Below, piece after piece: positions 17,598 through 27,479 of a DNA stretch of 64,000 nt. The notes beneath the pieces are model-generated. The model saw only the letters and a list, made by a program, of their open reading frames with translations, did no database searches and had not been told where the DNA came from. Positions within the stretch are counted from its first letter, which is position 1, and every line of letters begins with the position of its first letter. The translations under genes and the position numbers were made by a program. Source of the stretch: an uncultured Mycobacterium sp. (GTDB lineage: Bacteria; Actinomycetota; Actinomycetes; Mycobacteriales; Mycobacteriaceae); assembly GCA_900078375.1 (NCBI GenBank), contig FLQS01000021.1, positions 1 to 64,000 on the forward strand. The letters run 5' to 3'.

Positions 17598-17792
17598 CTA
17601 CGGCGCACACGGGCTAGTCCGCCAGAAGGTAGGGGTCGTGGTGTTCGCGCTGGCATGATGAAATGTCTCTTGAGGGTGCGTTGACCTCGCATCAGAGCTG
17701 ATGCCAAGATTGTGGAAGTGGCCGTGGCTGGCGCCACGGCCACTGTTCAACGGCGATCGCTATCACCGAGGCTCGGGGACTGGAGGCGTGAT

Positions 17793-18461
17793 ATGAGCAA
17801 TTTTCTCCGGACGAATTTTGGCCCGGTTGTCCGATCGAAGGGTAAGGAAGCTTTCCTCAAGCATCTGCCGCCAGACGCTCGAGTTCTCGATGTCGGGTGC
17901 GGTAACAATTCCCCAGCACGTTCGAAGATCTATGCCCCGACCATCCATTACACAGGTCTCGACATCGGCGACTACAACCAAAGCGACGGGTCGATCGAAT
18001 CCGCCGACCGATACGTTCTGACGAATTCTGAGGACTTCGCTTCGACCATCGAATCAATGGCTGATTCGTTCGATGCCGTGGTGTCCGCGCATAACCTTGA
18101 GCACTGCAAGGATCCCGACGAAACCCTTCGTGCGATGTGCGGCGCCCTGACGAGAGGGGGCCAGTTGTTTCTGGCCTTCCCGTGCGAGGCCAGTGTTAAC
18201 TTTCCCAGCCGTGCCCGGACGCTCAATTTCTACGATGACCCCACGCATCAAAAACCGATCAATCTATCTCGAGTGTTCGAAATATTATCGAAGTCGGGTA
18301 TGACGGTTAGCTATTCAGTGAGGCGATACCGGCCTCCCCTGCTGGCGGCAGCAGGATTGTTACTAGAACCCGTCGCAGCTTTGAGCCGCCGATCCATGCC
18401 GCTCACGACGACGTGGGCGCTATATGGGTTTGAGACGGTCATCTGGGCGGATCGCCGCTGA
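17793..18461 (+). CDS. SAM-dependent class I methyltransferase
   Basis: 222 residues from ATG 17793, chosen for GGAGG seven bases upstream; the frame opens at GTG 17712. Motif I VLDVGCGNNSP (about residue 40), acidic loop YTGLDIGDY, and AHNLEHCKDPDETLRAM (post-I/II) identify a Rossmann methyltransferase of the Methyltransf_11 type. The C-terminal hydrophobic stretch LLAAAGLLLEPVAALS may touch the membrane. In a glycan locus the likely acceptor is a sugar or lipid-linked sugar (inference). It converges on the minus-strand glycosyltransferase next to it. Confidence 0.78.
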   Translation: MSNFLRTNFGPVVRSKGKEAFLKHLPPDARVLDVGCGNNSPARSKIYAPTIHYTGLDIGDYNQSDGSIESADRYVLTNSEDFASTIESMADSFDAVVSAHNLEHCKDPDETLRAMCGALTRGGQLFLAFPCEASVNFPSRARTLNFYDDPTHQKPINLSRVFEILSKSGMTVSYSVRRYRPPLLAAAGLLLEPVAALSRRSMPLTTTWALYGFETVIWADRR

Positions 18462-18497
18462 CATATCGGGGGCCGGCATCGCATGCGGCCTCTCGCG

Positions 18498-19547
18498 CTA
18501 GTTGTTCGCGATCCGCTCCAGCGCGGCAAAGTAATTTTGTGCAACTACTCGGGGCGAGCGTTCAGCAAGCATTTTCTCGCGGCCCAGCTGCCGCATCAGC
18601 GACGTGTCCTGTCGAGCATCAAATGCAGATTCAACGGCTCGGGCTAGGCCTTCTGCGTCGAGGGCGCGGTAGGTGAATCCAGAAATCAAGTTCTCGAAGT
18701 GTTCCTTCGCCCCGCCACTGTCGGGCGCGAATACTAATTTCAATCGCAGCATGGCTTCCCCTACCGTGCGTCCCGATGGTTCTCGCTCATTGCATACGAT
18801 GACACCATCGATTTCATCGTAGATTCTCTCGACTTTTGCATACCCACAGAACGTAACTTGTTCCGAATCTCCCGCCCGATCTCGTAGATCCTGCATGTAA
18901 CTCTCATCGGCGACCGCGGGATCACCGTAAATGTTTAGATGGAAGCGGGCAGGCAGAAACCGCATTGCATCGATTGCGACTTCGATCCGCTTGTCCGGAT
19001 CAATCCGTCCGACTATTCCAAGCGTTGTCTGTGCCGAAGGGCGGCTATCCGAATCTGTGCGTGTCGGCACCGGAATATCTGCAATGGGTACCGGAACGAT
19101 CACGGCGTTCTTGATTCGCAGGTGATCAATAACAAATTGACTGATCGCGATGGTGCAATCAGTGAACGAAAGAAAGAATCGGGTTAGCAGGCGGTCCATT
19201 CCGATCGGGGCATCATGCAGATTCAGCACAATACGGGCTGTGGGCCGGGCGGTACGTATTGCCATAGCTAATGGCAATAGTCTTAGGCTGTACAAAACTA
19301 TGACGTCGTATTCGCGGCTGAGCTTAGCCACTACCTTGGCGAAGGAGAGCAGTGTACCGATCTTTCCCTTCCTACCGCGCACCAAGTATATGCCTGTGAG
19401 GGACGGCCGACAATATTCAGCTATCTCATTGGAACTTGCGACCAGGGAACACGACCAATTTTCGGGTGCAGATTCGAGAAATGTGCGCAATGTTATCTCG
19501 GCACCCCACAAGCTATCCGCCGCTGTAACAAATAGAGCCCTTTTCAT
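18498..19547 (-). CDS. Glycosyltransferase, GT4-like
   Basis: 349 residues from ATG 19547 (the frame runs to 19838 without support). The C-terminal half looks like a GT-B domain: LGIVGRIDPDKRIEVAIDAM, VTFCGYAKVERIYDEIDGVIV, EPSGRTVGEAMLRLKLVFA and SGGAKEHF give the nucleotide-sugar and EX7E-like region. The N-terminal domain is weakly conserved. Base composition is visibly richer in A/T than the flanking genes, suggesting separate acquisition. It lies 193 bases downstream of the flippase gene on the same strand. Confidence 0.82.
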   Translation of the reverse strand: MKRALFVTAADSLWGAEITLRTFLESAPENWSCSLVASSNEIAEYCRPSLTGIYLVRGRKGKIGTLLSFAKVVAKLSREYDVIVLYSLRLLPLAMAIRTARPTARIVLNLHDAPIGMDRLLTRFFLSFTDCTIAISQFVIDHLRIKNAVIVPVPIADIPVPTRTDSDSRPSAQTTLGIVGRIDPDKRIEVAIDAMRFLPARFHLNIYGDPAVADESYMQDLRDRAGDSEQVTFCGYAKVERIYDEIDGVIVCNEREPSGRTVGEAMLRLKLVFAPDSGGAKEHFENLISGFTYRALDAEGLARAVESAFDARQDTSLMRQLGREKMLAERSPRVVAQNYFAALERIANN

Positions 19548-19740
19548 CTCGTACACAACACGCGGTAGCTTAGTTTTATGGCCATCGTGGATGTAGGTCC
19601 CAGATATATGTCTGCGTGGATAGGAGAGTCTGCATATCGATAGCGGAGAAATGGTGTCCCGTCCGCTGATTCGGGCCGTTGGATTGCACGGAGGGCGAAG
19701 GAGTGCGTGCGCGGACGACGATTCGACTGGGTGGCCGTGG

Positions 19741-21300
19741 TCACCGAGCAATCTTCCTGGACAGAGCAGAGATGACCGAAAGCGTGCGCCACTTCTCTGG
19801 CCCCTTAGACAACAGCAGGGTGGCCAACCATTGGCCATCGGTGCTCAGCATCAGCCGTGGTGCCACCAGGACAGCGGATAACGTCACCGCGGCGGAGATG
19901 ACTGCCGAGAGGATCAGTGCAACGAACGAGTCGATGAGGCCGGCGGCAGTTGCCCAAGCACCGATTGCGGCGCCGGTGGCTGCCAGCACCGCCAGGGGGA
20001 GGCCCGCGAAATGCCGCGCCAGCAGGCGGCCGCTATCCAGTTCTAGAGCCAGCACGCACGCAATCGTGAGGGCGAGATAGTGGAGGATGACCGCCCCGGT
20101 CACACCGATGGCGGCGCCCAATAGGCCAAATCGGATACCAATTAGTGCCCCGAGAGCTGTGCCGGCGAAGAAAAATACCTGCAGGGCGGCGATAAGCCAG
20201 GACCGGCCGACTGCACGAATAAGAGCGCCGCCAACACGCTGCGCCGACCGGAATGGAATGGAGACGGCGAAAGCGACGATGAGTGGAACCACTCCAGACC
20301 ACTGAGGTCCTAGCAGAACGCTGGTAAGCGGGCCGGCCGAAAGGCAAAAGAACACTGAAACAGGTGTCATGACAACGAATATGGAACCCGTTGACCTGTA
20401 GTAAGCGCTGCTGAGCCGGCCAACGTCGTTCTGCACGCCGGCAAACGACGGAAACAGTACATCTTCCACGACCTTGCCAATGAGTCGATAAGGATAGTTC
20501 GTGATTTGGAGGGCACGCGTGTAGATCCCGACGGCGGCCGGGTTTGCATTTATCGACACAATCGCTCTATCCGCCTGGTTGGCAAGGGAGTTGATGATCT
20601 GAGCGACAGACGACCCGGTGCCGTACCCGAGGATGTCGCGATATGCGCTCCAGGTCCTCGTAGGACGCCAGTCGAACCTGATCGCTGCGATCAGCAGCAG
20701 CGCAATCAGACTTGCCTCGACGATCTGGGCATAGACCAACGCCCATGCACCCGCGCCGAGAAGCGCACTGCCGATGCCGACGACCCCGTAACCGATTGTG
20801 TAGCTCGCTAGTTGCCGGATTGCAAGAATGCGGAAATTCAACTGCCGGGCTGCCAGCCCTTCCGAGACGTACGCCAAGGCTCGGATGGTGAAGGTACCCG
20901 AGAGTGCCGCAATCAGCGGTGCGGCCTCGGGACTGCCGAGTATGGTGGCTAGCCACGGCGAGGCTAGGAACAATGCGGCGGTGATCGATAGCCCCGTGCC
21001 GATAGATATCCAGAAAGCCGCCCGGATGTGATGGACGTCGAGATCGTGCCGTTGGACGAGCGCCTGGCTCGCGCCCAAGGCCGCGATACCGGCCGCAAGG
21101 TCGATGAAAATTCCGGCAATCGCGGCCAGACCGAATTGCGCCGGTGAGAGCAGGCGCGCCAACACGGCAACAACGACGATCTGGAGTAGCGCCTGAGCAA
21201 GCGCTGCCATTCCGAGCCATTTTCCGCCACTTAGAACTGTGTCGGACAATGATTTTTCGGCCGATTCCGGTTCGGTCGCCGAGTCGTCAGGCTTGTTCAT
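19741..21300 (-). CDS. Wzx-like polysaccharide flippase (MOP superfamily)
   Basis: A 519-residue integral membrane protein with about 12-14 hydrophobic segments, beginning ATG 21300 (MNKPDDSATEPESAEKSL). The opening GGKWLGMAALAQALLQIVVVAVLARLLSP-like helix and LGASQALVQR match the polysaccharide biosynthesis/MATE-like flippases that turn lipid-linked repeat units across the membrane. It overlaps the upstream glycosyltransferase by 14 bases, so the two are coupled. In this island it supplies the export step of a Wzx/Wzy route. Confidence 0.88.
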   Translation of the reverse strand: MNKPDDSATEPESAEKSLSDTVLSGGKWLGMAALAQALLQIVVVAVLARLLSPAQFGLAAIAGIFIDLAAGIAALGASQALVQRHDLDVHHIRAAFWISIGTGLSITAALFLASPWLATILGSPEAAPLIAALSGTFTIRALAYVSEGLAARQLNFRILAIRQLASYTIGYGVVGIGSALLGAGAWALVYAQIVEASLIALLLIAAIRFDWRPTRTWSAYRDILGYGTGSSVAQIINSLANQADRAIVSINANPAAVGIYTRALQITNYPYRLIGKVVEDVLFPSFAGVQNDVGRLSSAYYRSTGSIFVVMTPVSVFFCLSAGPLTSVLLGPQWSGVVPLIVAFAVSIPFRSAQRVGGALIRAVGRSWLIAALQVFFFAGTALGALIGIRFGLLGAAIGVTGAVILHYLALTIACVLALELDSGRLLARHFAGLPLAVLAATGAAIGAWATAAGLIDSFVALILSAVISAAVTLSAVLVAPRLMLSTDGQWLATLLLSKGPEKWRTLSVISALSRKIAR

Positions 21301-22405
21301 GTTGCGGGGTTGCTGGGAAAAGGGCTGCGAGATAGAGCGCGGTGCTATTTGCCAAGGTGAAGTCGTAACCGCGAGCCTTGGACAGTTCTCGGTCGATTGG
21401 CATATCCAGGGTGGCCGTGATGGCCTCCGCCATAGCGACGTCGTCTCCAACCGGGACAAGTCGGCCGTAGCGCCCGTCTTTCAGGATCTCGCGAGGACCG
21501 CTAGGGCAGTCCGTCGCGACCACCGGCGCTCCGCACGCTAGAGCTTCGATGAGGACGTTGGGTTGTCCCTCGTAACGGGAGGAAAGTACGAAAACGCTGC
21601 AATTGGCCATTTCTGGGTAGGGCCGAAGTGAGAAGCCTGGCAGGGCAATATCGTCGGCGAACTGGGAAGCCGCTCTTGCACTCTCCAGCTCCGCTAGGGC
21701 GGGACCATCTCCCAGGATCAACAGTCGGCAGGGCCGGGCATCTCGGATCCGTGTAAATGCCTTGAGCAAGGTCGTGAAGTCCTTGCCTTGGTCAATCCTG
21801 CCGACTCCCAATACGATTGGAATGTCATCGTCGAACCAGGGATGCGCAGGCTTGTCGGCGGCCGCCTGCGCAAGCGCTGGTGTGACTACGGGATTGACGG
21901 CGATTGTCGTAATCCGCTGAGGATCTAGCCGTGCGAAACGCGCAAGGTCGGTTGCCATCTCAGTGGCGACGGCGACGATGACATCGGCGTGACGATAAAC
22001 CAGCGGAGCCAGCCGCAATGCCAGGCGTGTGGACCTATAGGGATTCTCTTTGACATGAATGGACGGAAATAGTCCTTCGCGGAGCATGATTCGGCATTGG
22101 GTACCGGAGCAAAGCTTGGCTATCGTGAGCGCGATATTGCTGCCGGGTTCGGTGGTGACCATTGCGGCCGGACGGCGGTGTCGGAGGTAGCGCGCCAGCG
22201 CCGGGATGGCTCCCAACGTGTGAGTGGACGACAGTGCGGTGACCTTGACCGCTGGCGAAAGCTCGGCCGCGAAGACGCCTTCCGGTTCCAGGGTGAGAAC
22301 CTCCACGTTATGTCCGAGCTCAGCGAATCCTGTCGCCAAGCGCACCATTGCGCGCTGTGCCCCGCCGCCACTCATCGAACGGACGAAGAACGATATGTCC
22401 GTCAT
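21287..22405 (-). CDS. Glycosyltransferase family 4
   Basis: A 372-residue retaining GT-B enzyme from ATG 22405 (MTDISFFVRSMSGGGAQRAM; the SGGGAQR loop is typical of GT4). The donor domain shows VLGVGRIDQGKDFTTLLKAF, LLILGDGPALAELE, and SSRYEGQPNVLIEALACGAPVVATDCPSGPREI, the EX7E motif. Its ATG overlaps the stop of the upstream polymerase gene (ATGA). The sugar transferred is unknown; many homologues use GalNAc or glucose. Confidence 0.9.
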   Translation of the reverse strand: MTDISFFVRSMSGGGAQRAMVRLATGFAELGHNVEVLTLEPEGVFAAELSPAVKVTALSSTHTLGAIPALARYLRHRRPAAMVTTEPGSNIALTIAKLCSGTQCRIMLREGLFPSIHVKENPYRSTRLALRLAPLVYRHADVIVAVATEMATDLARFARLDPQRITTIAVNPVVTPALAQAAADKPAHPWFDDDIPIVLGVGRIDQGKDFTTLLKAFTRIRDARPCRLLILGDGPALAELESARAASQFADDIALPGFSLRPYPEMANCSVFVLSSRYEGQPNVLIEALACGAPVVATDCPSGPREILKDGRYGRLVPVGDDVAMAEAITATLDMPIDRELSKARGYDFTLANSTALYLAALFPATPQHEQA

Positions 22406-23709
22406 GTAGATACCGGTTTGGCGGAGCCGGCACTGAAGGGGGGGGCCTTCTCGTTCGTCGCATAGCACGCGAATGCGACGACCATGATCCAGATACCACT
22501 GTTTGGGCGGAAGAACACCTCGCCTGCGATGCCGATGACCCCGAGCGTGACGTAGACCGCCAGCATCGTCGTCGCGATGCTGTCCCCCCGAGCGGCTTTG
22601 GAAAGGAGTTTCCAACAGATGCCCAGCAGGAACGACAGCTGCGTGATCAGGCCGACGACTCCTACGTCGAGGAGGATGTCGATGTAGGCATTGTGCGCGT
22701 GGACGAGCTCACCCATCCAGCTCGAATCTCCGAAATAATCAGATGCGTGGTCCCAAAACGCTAGATAGCCATTGCCGAACCACGGACGGCTCTCGATCAG
22801 TGGCTGCAGCGCGGTCCACAACAGCGTTCGCCCGGTCAGGCTGTCATCCCTTCCCAGGGTTTCCAACCCTTGGGTATACAGCGCGTCGAAATCGGCGGCT
22901 ATGAGCAATGCGAAGATCCCGAAGGCCACGAGCAGTAGTGGTCGAACGGCGTGCGCTTGCCGATAGAAGCTGAGGCCGCACAAAGCCGCGATGCCAGCGG
23001 CGAAGGCGGCGAAGCCGGTCGCGGACCTCGTATTGAACAACAACAGAAATGCCACCGCCAGCAGGGGATAGGTCACGGCCCGCAACCCAGCCCGCTTTCG
23101 CATGCCTATCCAGACGATCAGGAAAAGAACAGTGACCCACGCGGCCTGGTTCTTAAAGCCGAGCAAACCACGCCAAGATCCGACGTGGATACCTTCGGTA
23201 TGGGTCCCGAGTGCAGGGAAGGCGAGAGCGACAAAGACTGAGCCAACCACGAACAACGCTAGGTTGACCCCGAAGAATTTCAGGATGTCCCCCGCGTCGA
23301 TGTAGATCAGGATGCCCACCGCGGTCGTGCCGACCAAGGCGAGCGCACGACGGAGGGTGAGCTCGGGGTCGTTGGACCAAAAGGTGCTCATGAGTATCAC
23401 TCCGAGAGCAAGCAGGAGGATGCGGTTGCGCCGTAAGGCGTCGAGAGTCTTGTGCAGGTGAGAGGGACTGACGAGCAGGGCAATAGCGATCAGCTGTATT
23501 AACAGAGCGATTGGCAGGAACAGTGCTTTCAGCGGTCCGGCGCCCGCCTCGTCCTCGCTGCCGAATACGTGGTTCAGCGCACCGAGAAAGAACAAGAATG
23601 CGACGGAGCAAAAAAGTCGTACCCATTTAGCCGACGGCGCGTTGCCGACTTCGTCGGTTACGTCGGAAGCAGACGCGAGATCGGGAAGTGTCGTCACCGG
23701 ATTGCCCAC
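22402..23709 (-). CDS. O-antigen ligase/polymerase-like membrane protein (Wzy type)
   Basis: About 435 residues with some eleven hydrophobic segments. The start is uncertain: GTG 23709 is used, TTG 23757 is the frame limit. The large periplasmic loop has GRDDSLTGRTLLW, RPWFGNGYLAFW and HAHNAYIDILLDVGVVGL, the conserved Wzy_C/O-antigen ligase pattern with its Arg and His residues. Family members polymerise lipid-linked repeats or ligate glycans. It is the first gene of the coupled minus-strand run polymerase-glycosyltransferase-flippase. Confidence 0.83.
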   Translation of the reverse strand: MGNPVTTLPDLASASDVTDEVGNAPSAKWVRLFCSVAFLFFLGALNHVFGSEDEAGAGPLKALFLPIALLIQLIAIALLVSPSHLHKTLDALRRNRILLLALGVILMSTFWSNDPELTLRRALALVGTTAVGILIYIDAGDILKFFGVNLALFVVGSVFVALAFPALGTHTEGIHVGSWRGLLGFKNQAAWVTVLFLIVWIGMRKRAGLRAVTYPLLAVAFLLLFNTRSATGFAAFAAGIAALCGLSFYRQAHAVRPLLLVAFGIFALLIAADFDALYTQGLETLGRDDSLTGRTLLWTALQPLIESRPWFGNGYLAFWDHASDYFGDSSWMGELVHAHNAYIDILLDVGVVGLITQLSFLLGICWKLLSKAARGDSIATTMLAVYVTLGVIGIAGEVFFRPNSGIWIMVVAFACYATNEKAPPFSAGSAKPVST

Positions 23710-24019
23710 CTTTTCACAGGTTCGCCGAACGGGTGCATACGATGATGCACGCGACAAAGAGCCCCCTCCAACCTACTCGACGCTTCCGACGAAGAATGCC
23801 CGGAAGCAATACGTGCGCGACATTCAGCAGACCCCCATCCGATGACTTGCCCGCCGTGCCCCGCAACACGCGCAGAGCCACCTTATCTGATGATATCGAC
23901 AGCGACTTGCTTTCAACACCTTAAGATGTCGTCGCCTCAGACGTTGTGCTGAAATTCTGACGCACAAGCCTGTTCGCAGTGGAAACGTGGTAGCCGGGCG
24001 CCAAGCGGTGTTGCGGCGG
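23710..24019. other. Intergenic gap upstream of the polymerase gene
   Basis: 310 bases between the epimerase stop and the polymerase start, on the same strand. It should hold the promoter of the polymerase-flippase run. No open frame with coding character, tRNA, strong hairpin or repeat could be recognised. Confidence 0.5.
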
Positions 24020-24958
24020 TCAGTTTGATTGCTTGTCGGCGCTAGCTGCCCAGTCGACAGTTCGGCGCAGGCCCTCATCAAACGAGACAATCGGTTGGTA
24101 GCCGAGCCGCTGCTGGGCCTTGGTGATGTCTGCCTGGGAATCGTGTACGTCGCCCGGTCGCGACGGAGCGTAGATCGGGGCAGGTAACGGCCCGAGGATG
24201 TTCTCCAACGTGGCCCACGCCTGGTTGAGCGAGATGCGGCCCCCGCACGCTAGGTTGATGACCTCACCGACGGCGTCCGGCGCGTCGATCGCGCGTAGTA
24301 CGCCGTCTACCACGTTGTCGATGAACGTGAAGTCCCTGGTCTGCTCGCCATCACCGTGGATGGTGGGTGTGGACTTGCTGAGCCCGGCTTTGATGAACAG
24401 TGACAGGACGCCCGAATACGGCGATGTCGGGCGTTGTCCAGGACCGAAGACGTTGAAATAGCGGGTCGCGACGGTTTCGAGTCCGTAAAGGCGAGTGAAG
24501 AGTTGGCAATACACCTCGCCGACCTGCTTTTGAAGTGCGTATGGGGATCGGGGGTTGGGTGGCATCGTCTCGACCTTGGGGAGCACGTCGGTATCACCGT
24601 AGGCGGACGATGATGCTGCGTAGATAACGCGGCGAACCCCCGCGTCACGGGCCGCGAGTAGAACGTTGAAAGTTCCATTGATGTTCGCATCGTGCGAGGG
24701 AAAGGGCTCGGAGATCGATCGCGGAACGGACGGGATGGCCGCCTGATGGAGTACGACCTCGCAATCACGCACAGCGGCCGTAGCGGTTGCAGGATCCGTG
24801 AGATCACCCTGCATAAACTCGGCGTCGCGGGGGACGTTTTTCGCCAGGCCGGTGATCAGGTTATCCAGGACGCGCACCGTGTCGCCGCGGGCAAGCAACG
24901 CTTCCGCCAGGTGCGACCCGATGAATCCCGCTCCACCAGTTACTAAGTATCTCGACAC
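24020..24958 (-). CDS. UDP-N-acetylhexosamine 4-epimerase (WbpP/GalE-like SDR)
   Basis: A 312-residue extended short-chain dehydrogenase starting at GTG 24958. The NAD loop TGGAGFIGSHLAE, the catalytic Ser in ASSSAYGD and YxxxK in SPYALQKQ are intact, and RYFNVFGPGQRP with FTFIDNVVDG is shared with UDP-GlcNAc/GlcNAcA 4-epimerases. It is divergent from a UDP-HexNAc 6-dehydrogenase gene 119 bases away, so the pair would make UDP-GalNAc and UDP-GalNAc-uronate. Exact substrate inferred. Confidence 0.85.
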   Translation of the reverse strand: MSRYLVTGGAGFIGSHLAEALLARGDTVRVLDNLITGLAKNVPRDAEFMQGDLTDPATATAAVRDCEVVLHQAAIPSVPRSISEPFPSHDANINGTFNVLLAARDAGVRRVIYAASSSAYGDTDVLPKVETMPPNPRSPYALQKQVGEVYCQLFTRLYGLETVATRYFNVFGPGQRPTSPYSGVLSLFIKAGLSKSTPTIHGDGEQTRDFTFIDNVVDGVLRAIDAPDAVGEVINLACGGRISLNQAWATLENILGPLPAPIYAPSRPGDVHDSQADITKAQQRLGYQPIVSFDEGLRRTVDWAASADKQSN

Positions 24959-25077
24959 GTCATAAACCTCGGTTGCCTAAACTCGCACTAGCCATGGTGC
25001 CGCGAATGTGATCCGCTGGGCGCCAGTGCATCATAGAGGGCGGGGATCTACAGGATTGCCGGAAAGCGGGGGGTCGC

Positions 25078-26442
25078 ATGACAAACACGCCTACGTTCGA
25101 AAGTCCGCACGCCGCGGCGCTTTACGAGAAGCTCAGGGCGCGCACCGCGCGTACCGGTGTGATCGGCCTGGGGTACGTCGGTTTGCCACTGGCCGTTGAG
25201 TTCGGGAACGCGGGGTTCGACGTCGTTGGCGTCGACGTCGACAGACGGAAGTGTGATGTCGTCAACCGTGGCGAATCTCACATCCGAGATGTGCCGACCT
25301 CAGCCGTGGCTACCCTGGTCGAGGCGGGAAAACTGCGCGCAGTATCCGATATTCATGCCAGCGATGATCTCGACACCATCAACATCTGTGTACCGACACC
25401 GCTCCGCAAGACAAAAGATCCGGATTTGTCGTACGTCGTGTCAGCCTCCAATGCGATCAAGGCAAACCTCCGCCGAGGCATGCTCGTGATCCTCGAATCG
25501 ACAACTTATCCGGGGACCACCGATGAGGTCGTCAGAAGCATTCTCGAAGAGAGCGGACTCAAGGCCGGTGTCGATTTCTTTCTTGCCTTCTCTCCGGAGC
25601 GCGTCGATCCGGGCAACGAGAAGTGGAACACAAAGAACGTTCCCAAAGTCGTCGGCGGCTTGACAGCTGACTGTGCGGAGTTGGCTGCAACGCTGTACGG
25701 AGCCTCAATCGACGAAGTTGTTCGGGTCGGCTCACCCCGCGCGGCCGAGATGGTCAAGTTGCTGGAGAACACATTTCGGGCGATCAACATCGGACTAGCC
25801 AACGAAATTGCCCTGATGTGCGACCGCATTGGCATAAACGTTTGGGAGGTCATTGATGCGGCAGCAACGAAACCTTTTGGCTTCATGCCGTTCTATCCAG
25901 GGCCGGGCCTGGGGGGCCACTGCATTCCGATCGATCCATTCTACCTGTCCTGGAAGGTGAAGGAAGTTGGTTTTGAAGCGCGCTTTATCGAATTAGCCGG
26001 CCAGGTCAACGCGGCAATGCCACATCACGTGCTGGAAAAGATTGCCGATGCTCTCAACGAGCACGGTAAGTCGATCAAGGGGGCCAAAGTCCTCGTGATG
26101 GGCGTTGCGTATAAGCCGGAAGTCAATGACGTCCGGGAGTCTCCGGCGCTGGATGTTATTGCGCTGCTGTTGAAAAAAGGCGCGAACGTGATCTATCACG
26201 ATCCCTTCGTGCCACATATCGACGGTGAGCGCTGGACCGGCGGACACCAGATGGACTCTGTGCCGTACAGCCGCGACGAAGTTTCTGGGGCAGACTGCGT
26301 TGTGGTCCTGACCAATCACCAGGCATTCGACTATGCCGAACTGGTATCTGCCGCAAAGCTGATTGTCGACACCCGTAACGCCGTCAAATCTTCAGAGAAT
26401 GTGTTCAAGCTTGGTGCGCCGAACCCGGGCCGGAAACCCTAG
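25078..26442 (+). CDS. UDP-N-acetylhexosamine 6-dehydrogenase (WbpA/WecC-like)
   Basis: A 454-residue nucleotide-sugar dehydrogenase that oxidises C6 to a uronate in two NAD-dependent steps. The Rossmann loop is GVIGLGYVGLPLAVEFGNAG; other parts are CVPTPL, ESTTYPGTT, FSPERVDPGN, KLLENTFRAINIGLANE, and the catalytic-Cys loop GPGLGGHCIPIDPFYLSWK; the C-terminal UDP-binding domain carries VLVMGVAYKPEVNDVRESP. SPERVDPGN and HCIPIDP are characteristic of the UDP-GlcNAc/ManNAc subgroup rather than UDP-glucose. With the adjacent epimerase it provides an acidic HexNAc-uronate. Confidence 0.9.
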   Translation: MTNTPTFESPHAAALYEKLRARTARTGVIGLGYVGLPLAVEFGNAGFDVVGVDVDRRKCDVVNRGESHIRDVPTSAVATLVEAGKLRAVSDIHASDDLDTINICVPTPLRKTKDPDLSYVVSASNAIKANLRRGMLVILESTTYPGTTDEVVRSILEESGLKAGVDFFLAFSPERVDPGNEKWNTKNVPKVVGGLTADCAELAATLYGASIDEVVRVGSPRAAEMVKLLENTFRAINIGLANEIALMCDRIGINVWEVIDAAATKPFGFMPFYPGPGLGGHCIPIDPFYLSWKVKEVGFEARFIELAGQVNAAMPHHVLEKIADALNEHGKSIKGAKVLVMGVAYKPEVNDVRESPALDVIALLLKKGANVIYHDPFVPHIDGERWTGGHQMDSVPYSRDEVSGADCVVVLTNHQAFDYAELVSAAKLIVDTRNAVKSSENVFKLGAPNPGRKP

Positions 26443-26600
26443 TTGTCTGGCGTGGCCTGGCCAGGCCAGGCTGTGGCGGCGATCGGTGATCAGAGGACGT
26501 GCCTTCACCGCTGCTGAGACTGGGCAGCCACTGTCCGAACGTGGACGCAGTACGTACCATGCGTAACAATCATTTACGGAGCTTTCGAGGGGGTCGGTCA

Positions 26601-27425
26601 GTGGATTATTTGGTAAGAGTCAAGAACCGCATGGGGGAGAAGCATCCGAAATCGGCTGCCAAGCTGATCACCCTCATTGGGCGCTTACGCAGTCGAGCCC
26701 AGAGGACGCTTCGTGTCACGTTCGACGGCGATGATTGGGTTCACACGTGGCTCGAGGGCGTTCGCATTGCAGAAGTCCCGTCCACCCTTCCGCACCGTGC
26801 GGTGCAAGAGAACATGCCGCTGTTCTTTTACCGATTCGAACCGAGCGAGGGCCAGACCATCGTCGATGTGGGAGCCGGCGACGGGACGGAAGTGGTGGCG
26901 TTCTCAAATTTGGTGGGCGACAAGGGCAGGCTGATCTGTATCGAAGCGGACCCAGAGGCCTTTCGGCGCTTGTCAAAGGCGGTCAGAATCGCGGGTCTGA
27001 CGAACGTCACCTTGGTCGACAAAGCGGTCACCGACCAGGGCGGGCAAGTCACTCTCTCTCAGAGTGCTGGGCCTGCGGCTCTCTCCAACTCGTTGATGGT
27101 CAATAGTGACGGCGGGATCGCCGTCCCCGCGACCACTCTCGATCGACTGCTCGATGAACTCGGTATTGACGAGGTTGACTACCTCAAGATGAATATCGAA
27201 GGGGCGGAGGTGCCCGCGTTGAAGGGCTTCGCCACGGGACCTCGCCGTGTTCGCAATTGGTGCATCAGCTGTCACGACCACCAAGGCAAACCGGAGACTG
27301 CCACGCACGAATGGGTCGGGGAATGGTTACGTGGCAATGGGCTGACAGTGTGGCAGCACGAGCCGAACGACGAACGTCCCTGGGAGACGTACTATCTCTA
27401 CGCGCGACCTGCTGGTCCGGCGTAG
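26601..27425 (+). CDS. FkbM-family methyltransferase
   Basis: 274 residues from GTG 26601 with GAGGGGG upstream; ATG 26559 is a possible earlier start. The FkbM fold is seen in IVDVGAGDGTEVVAF (motif I), CIEADPEAFRRL, TLVDKAVTDQGG, TLDRLLDELGIDEVDYLKMNIEGAEV and the ending YYLYARP. These enzymes O-methylate sugars or lipid-linked glycans, suggesting the polymer is methylated. It follows the dehydrogenase on the same strand after 158 bases and converges on the Wzz/kinase gene. Confidence 0.87.
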   Translation: MDYLVRVKNRMGEKHPKSAAKLITLIGRLRSRAQRTLRVTFDGDDWVHTWLEGVRIAEVPSTLPHRAVQENMPLFFYRFEPSEGQTIVDVGAGDGTEVVAFSNLVGDKGRLICIEADPEAFRRLSKAVRIAGLTNVTLVDKAVTDQGGQVTLSQSAGPAALSNSLMVNSDGGIAVPATTLDRLLDELGIDEVDYLKMNIEGAEVPALKGFATGPRRVRNWCISCHDHQGKPETATHEWVGEWLRGNGLTVWQHEPNDERPWETYYLYARPAGPA

Positions 27426-27479
27426 GTTTGATGCTGGACTGGGTGGTCCTGTTGTTTATCGGTTCCTGAACGCTGGCCG

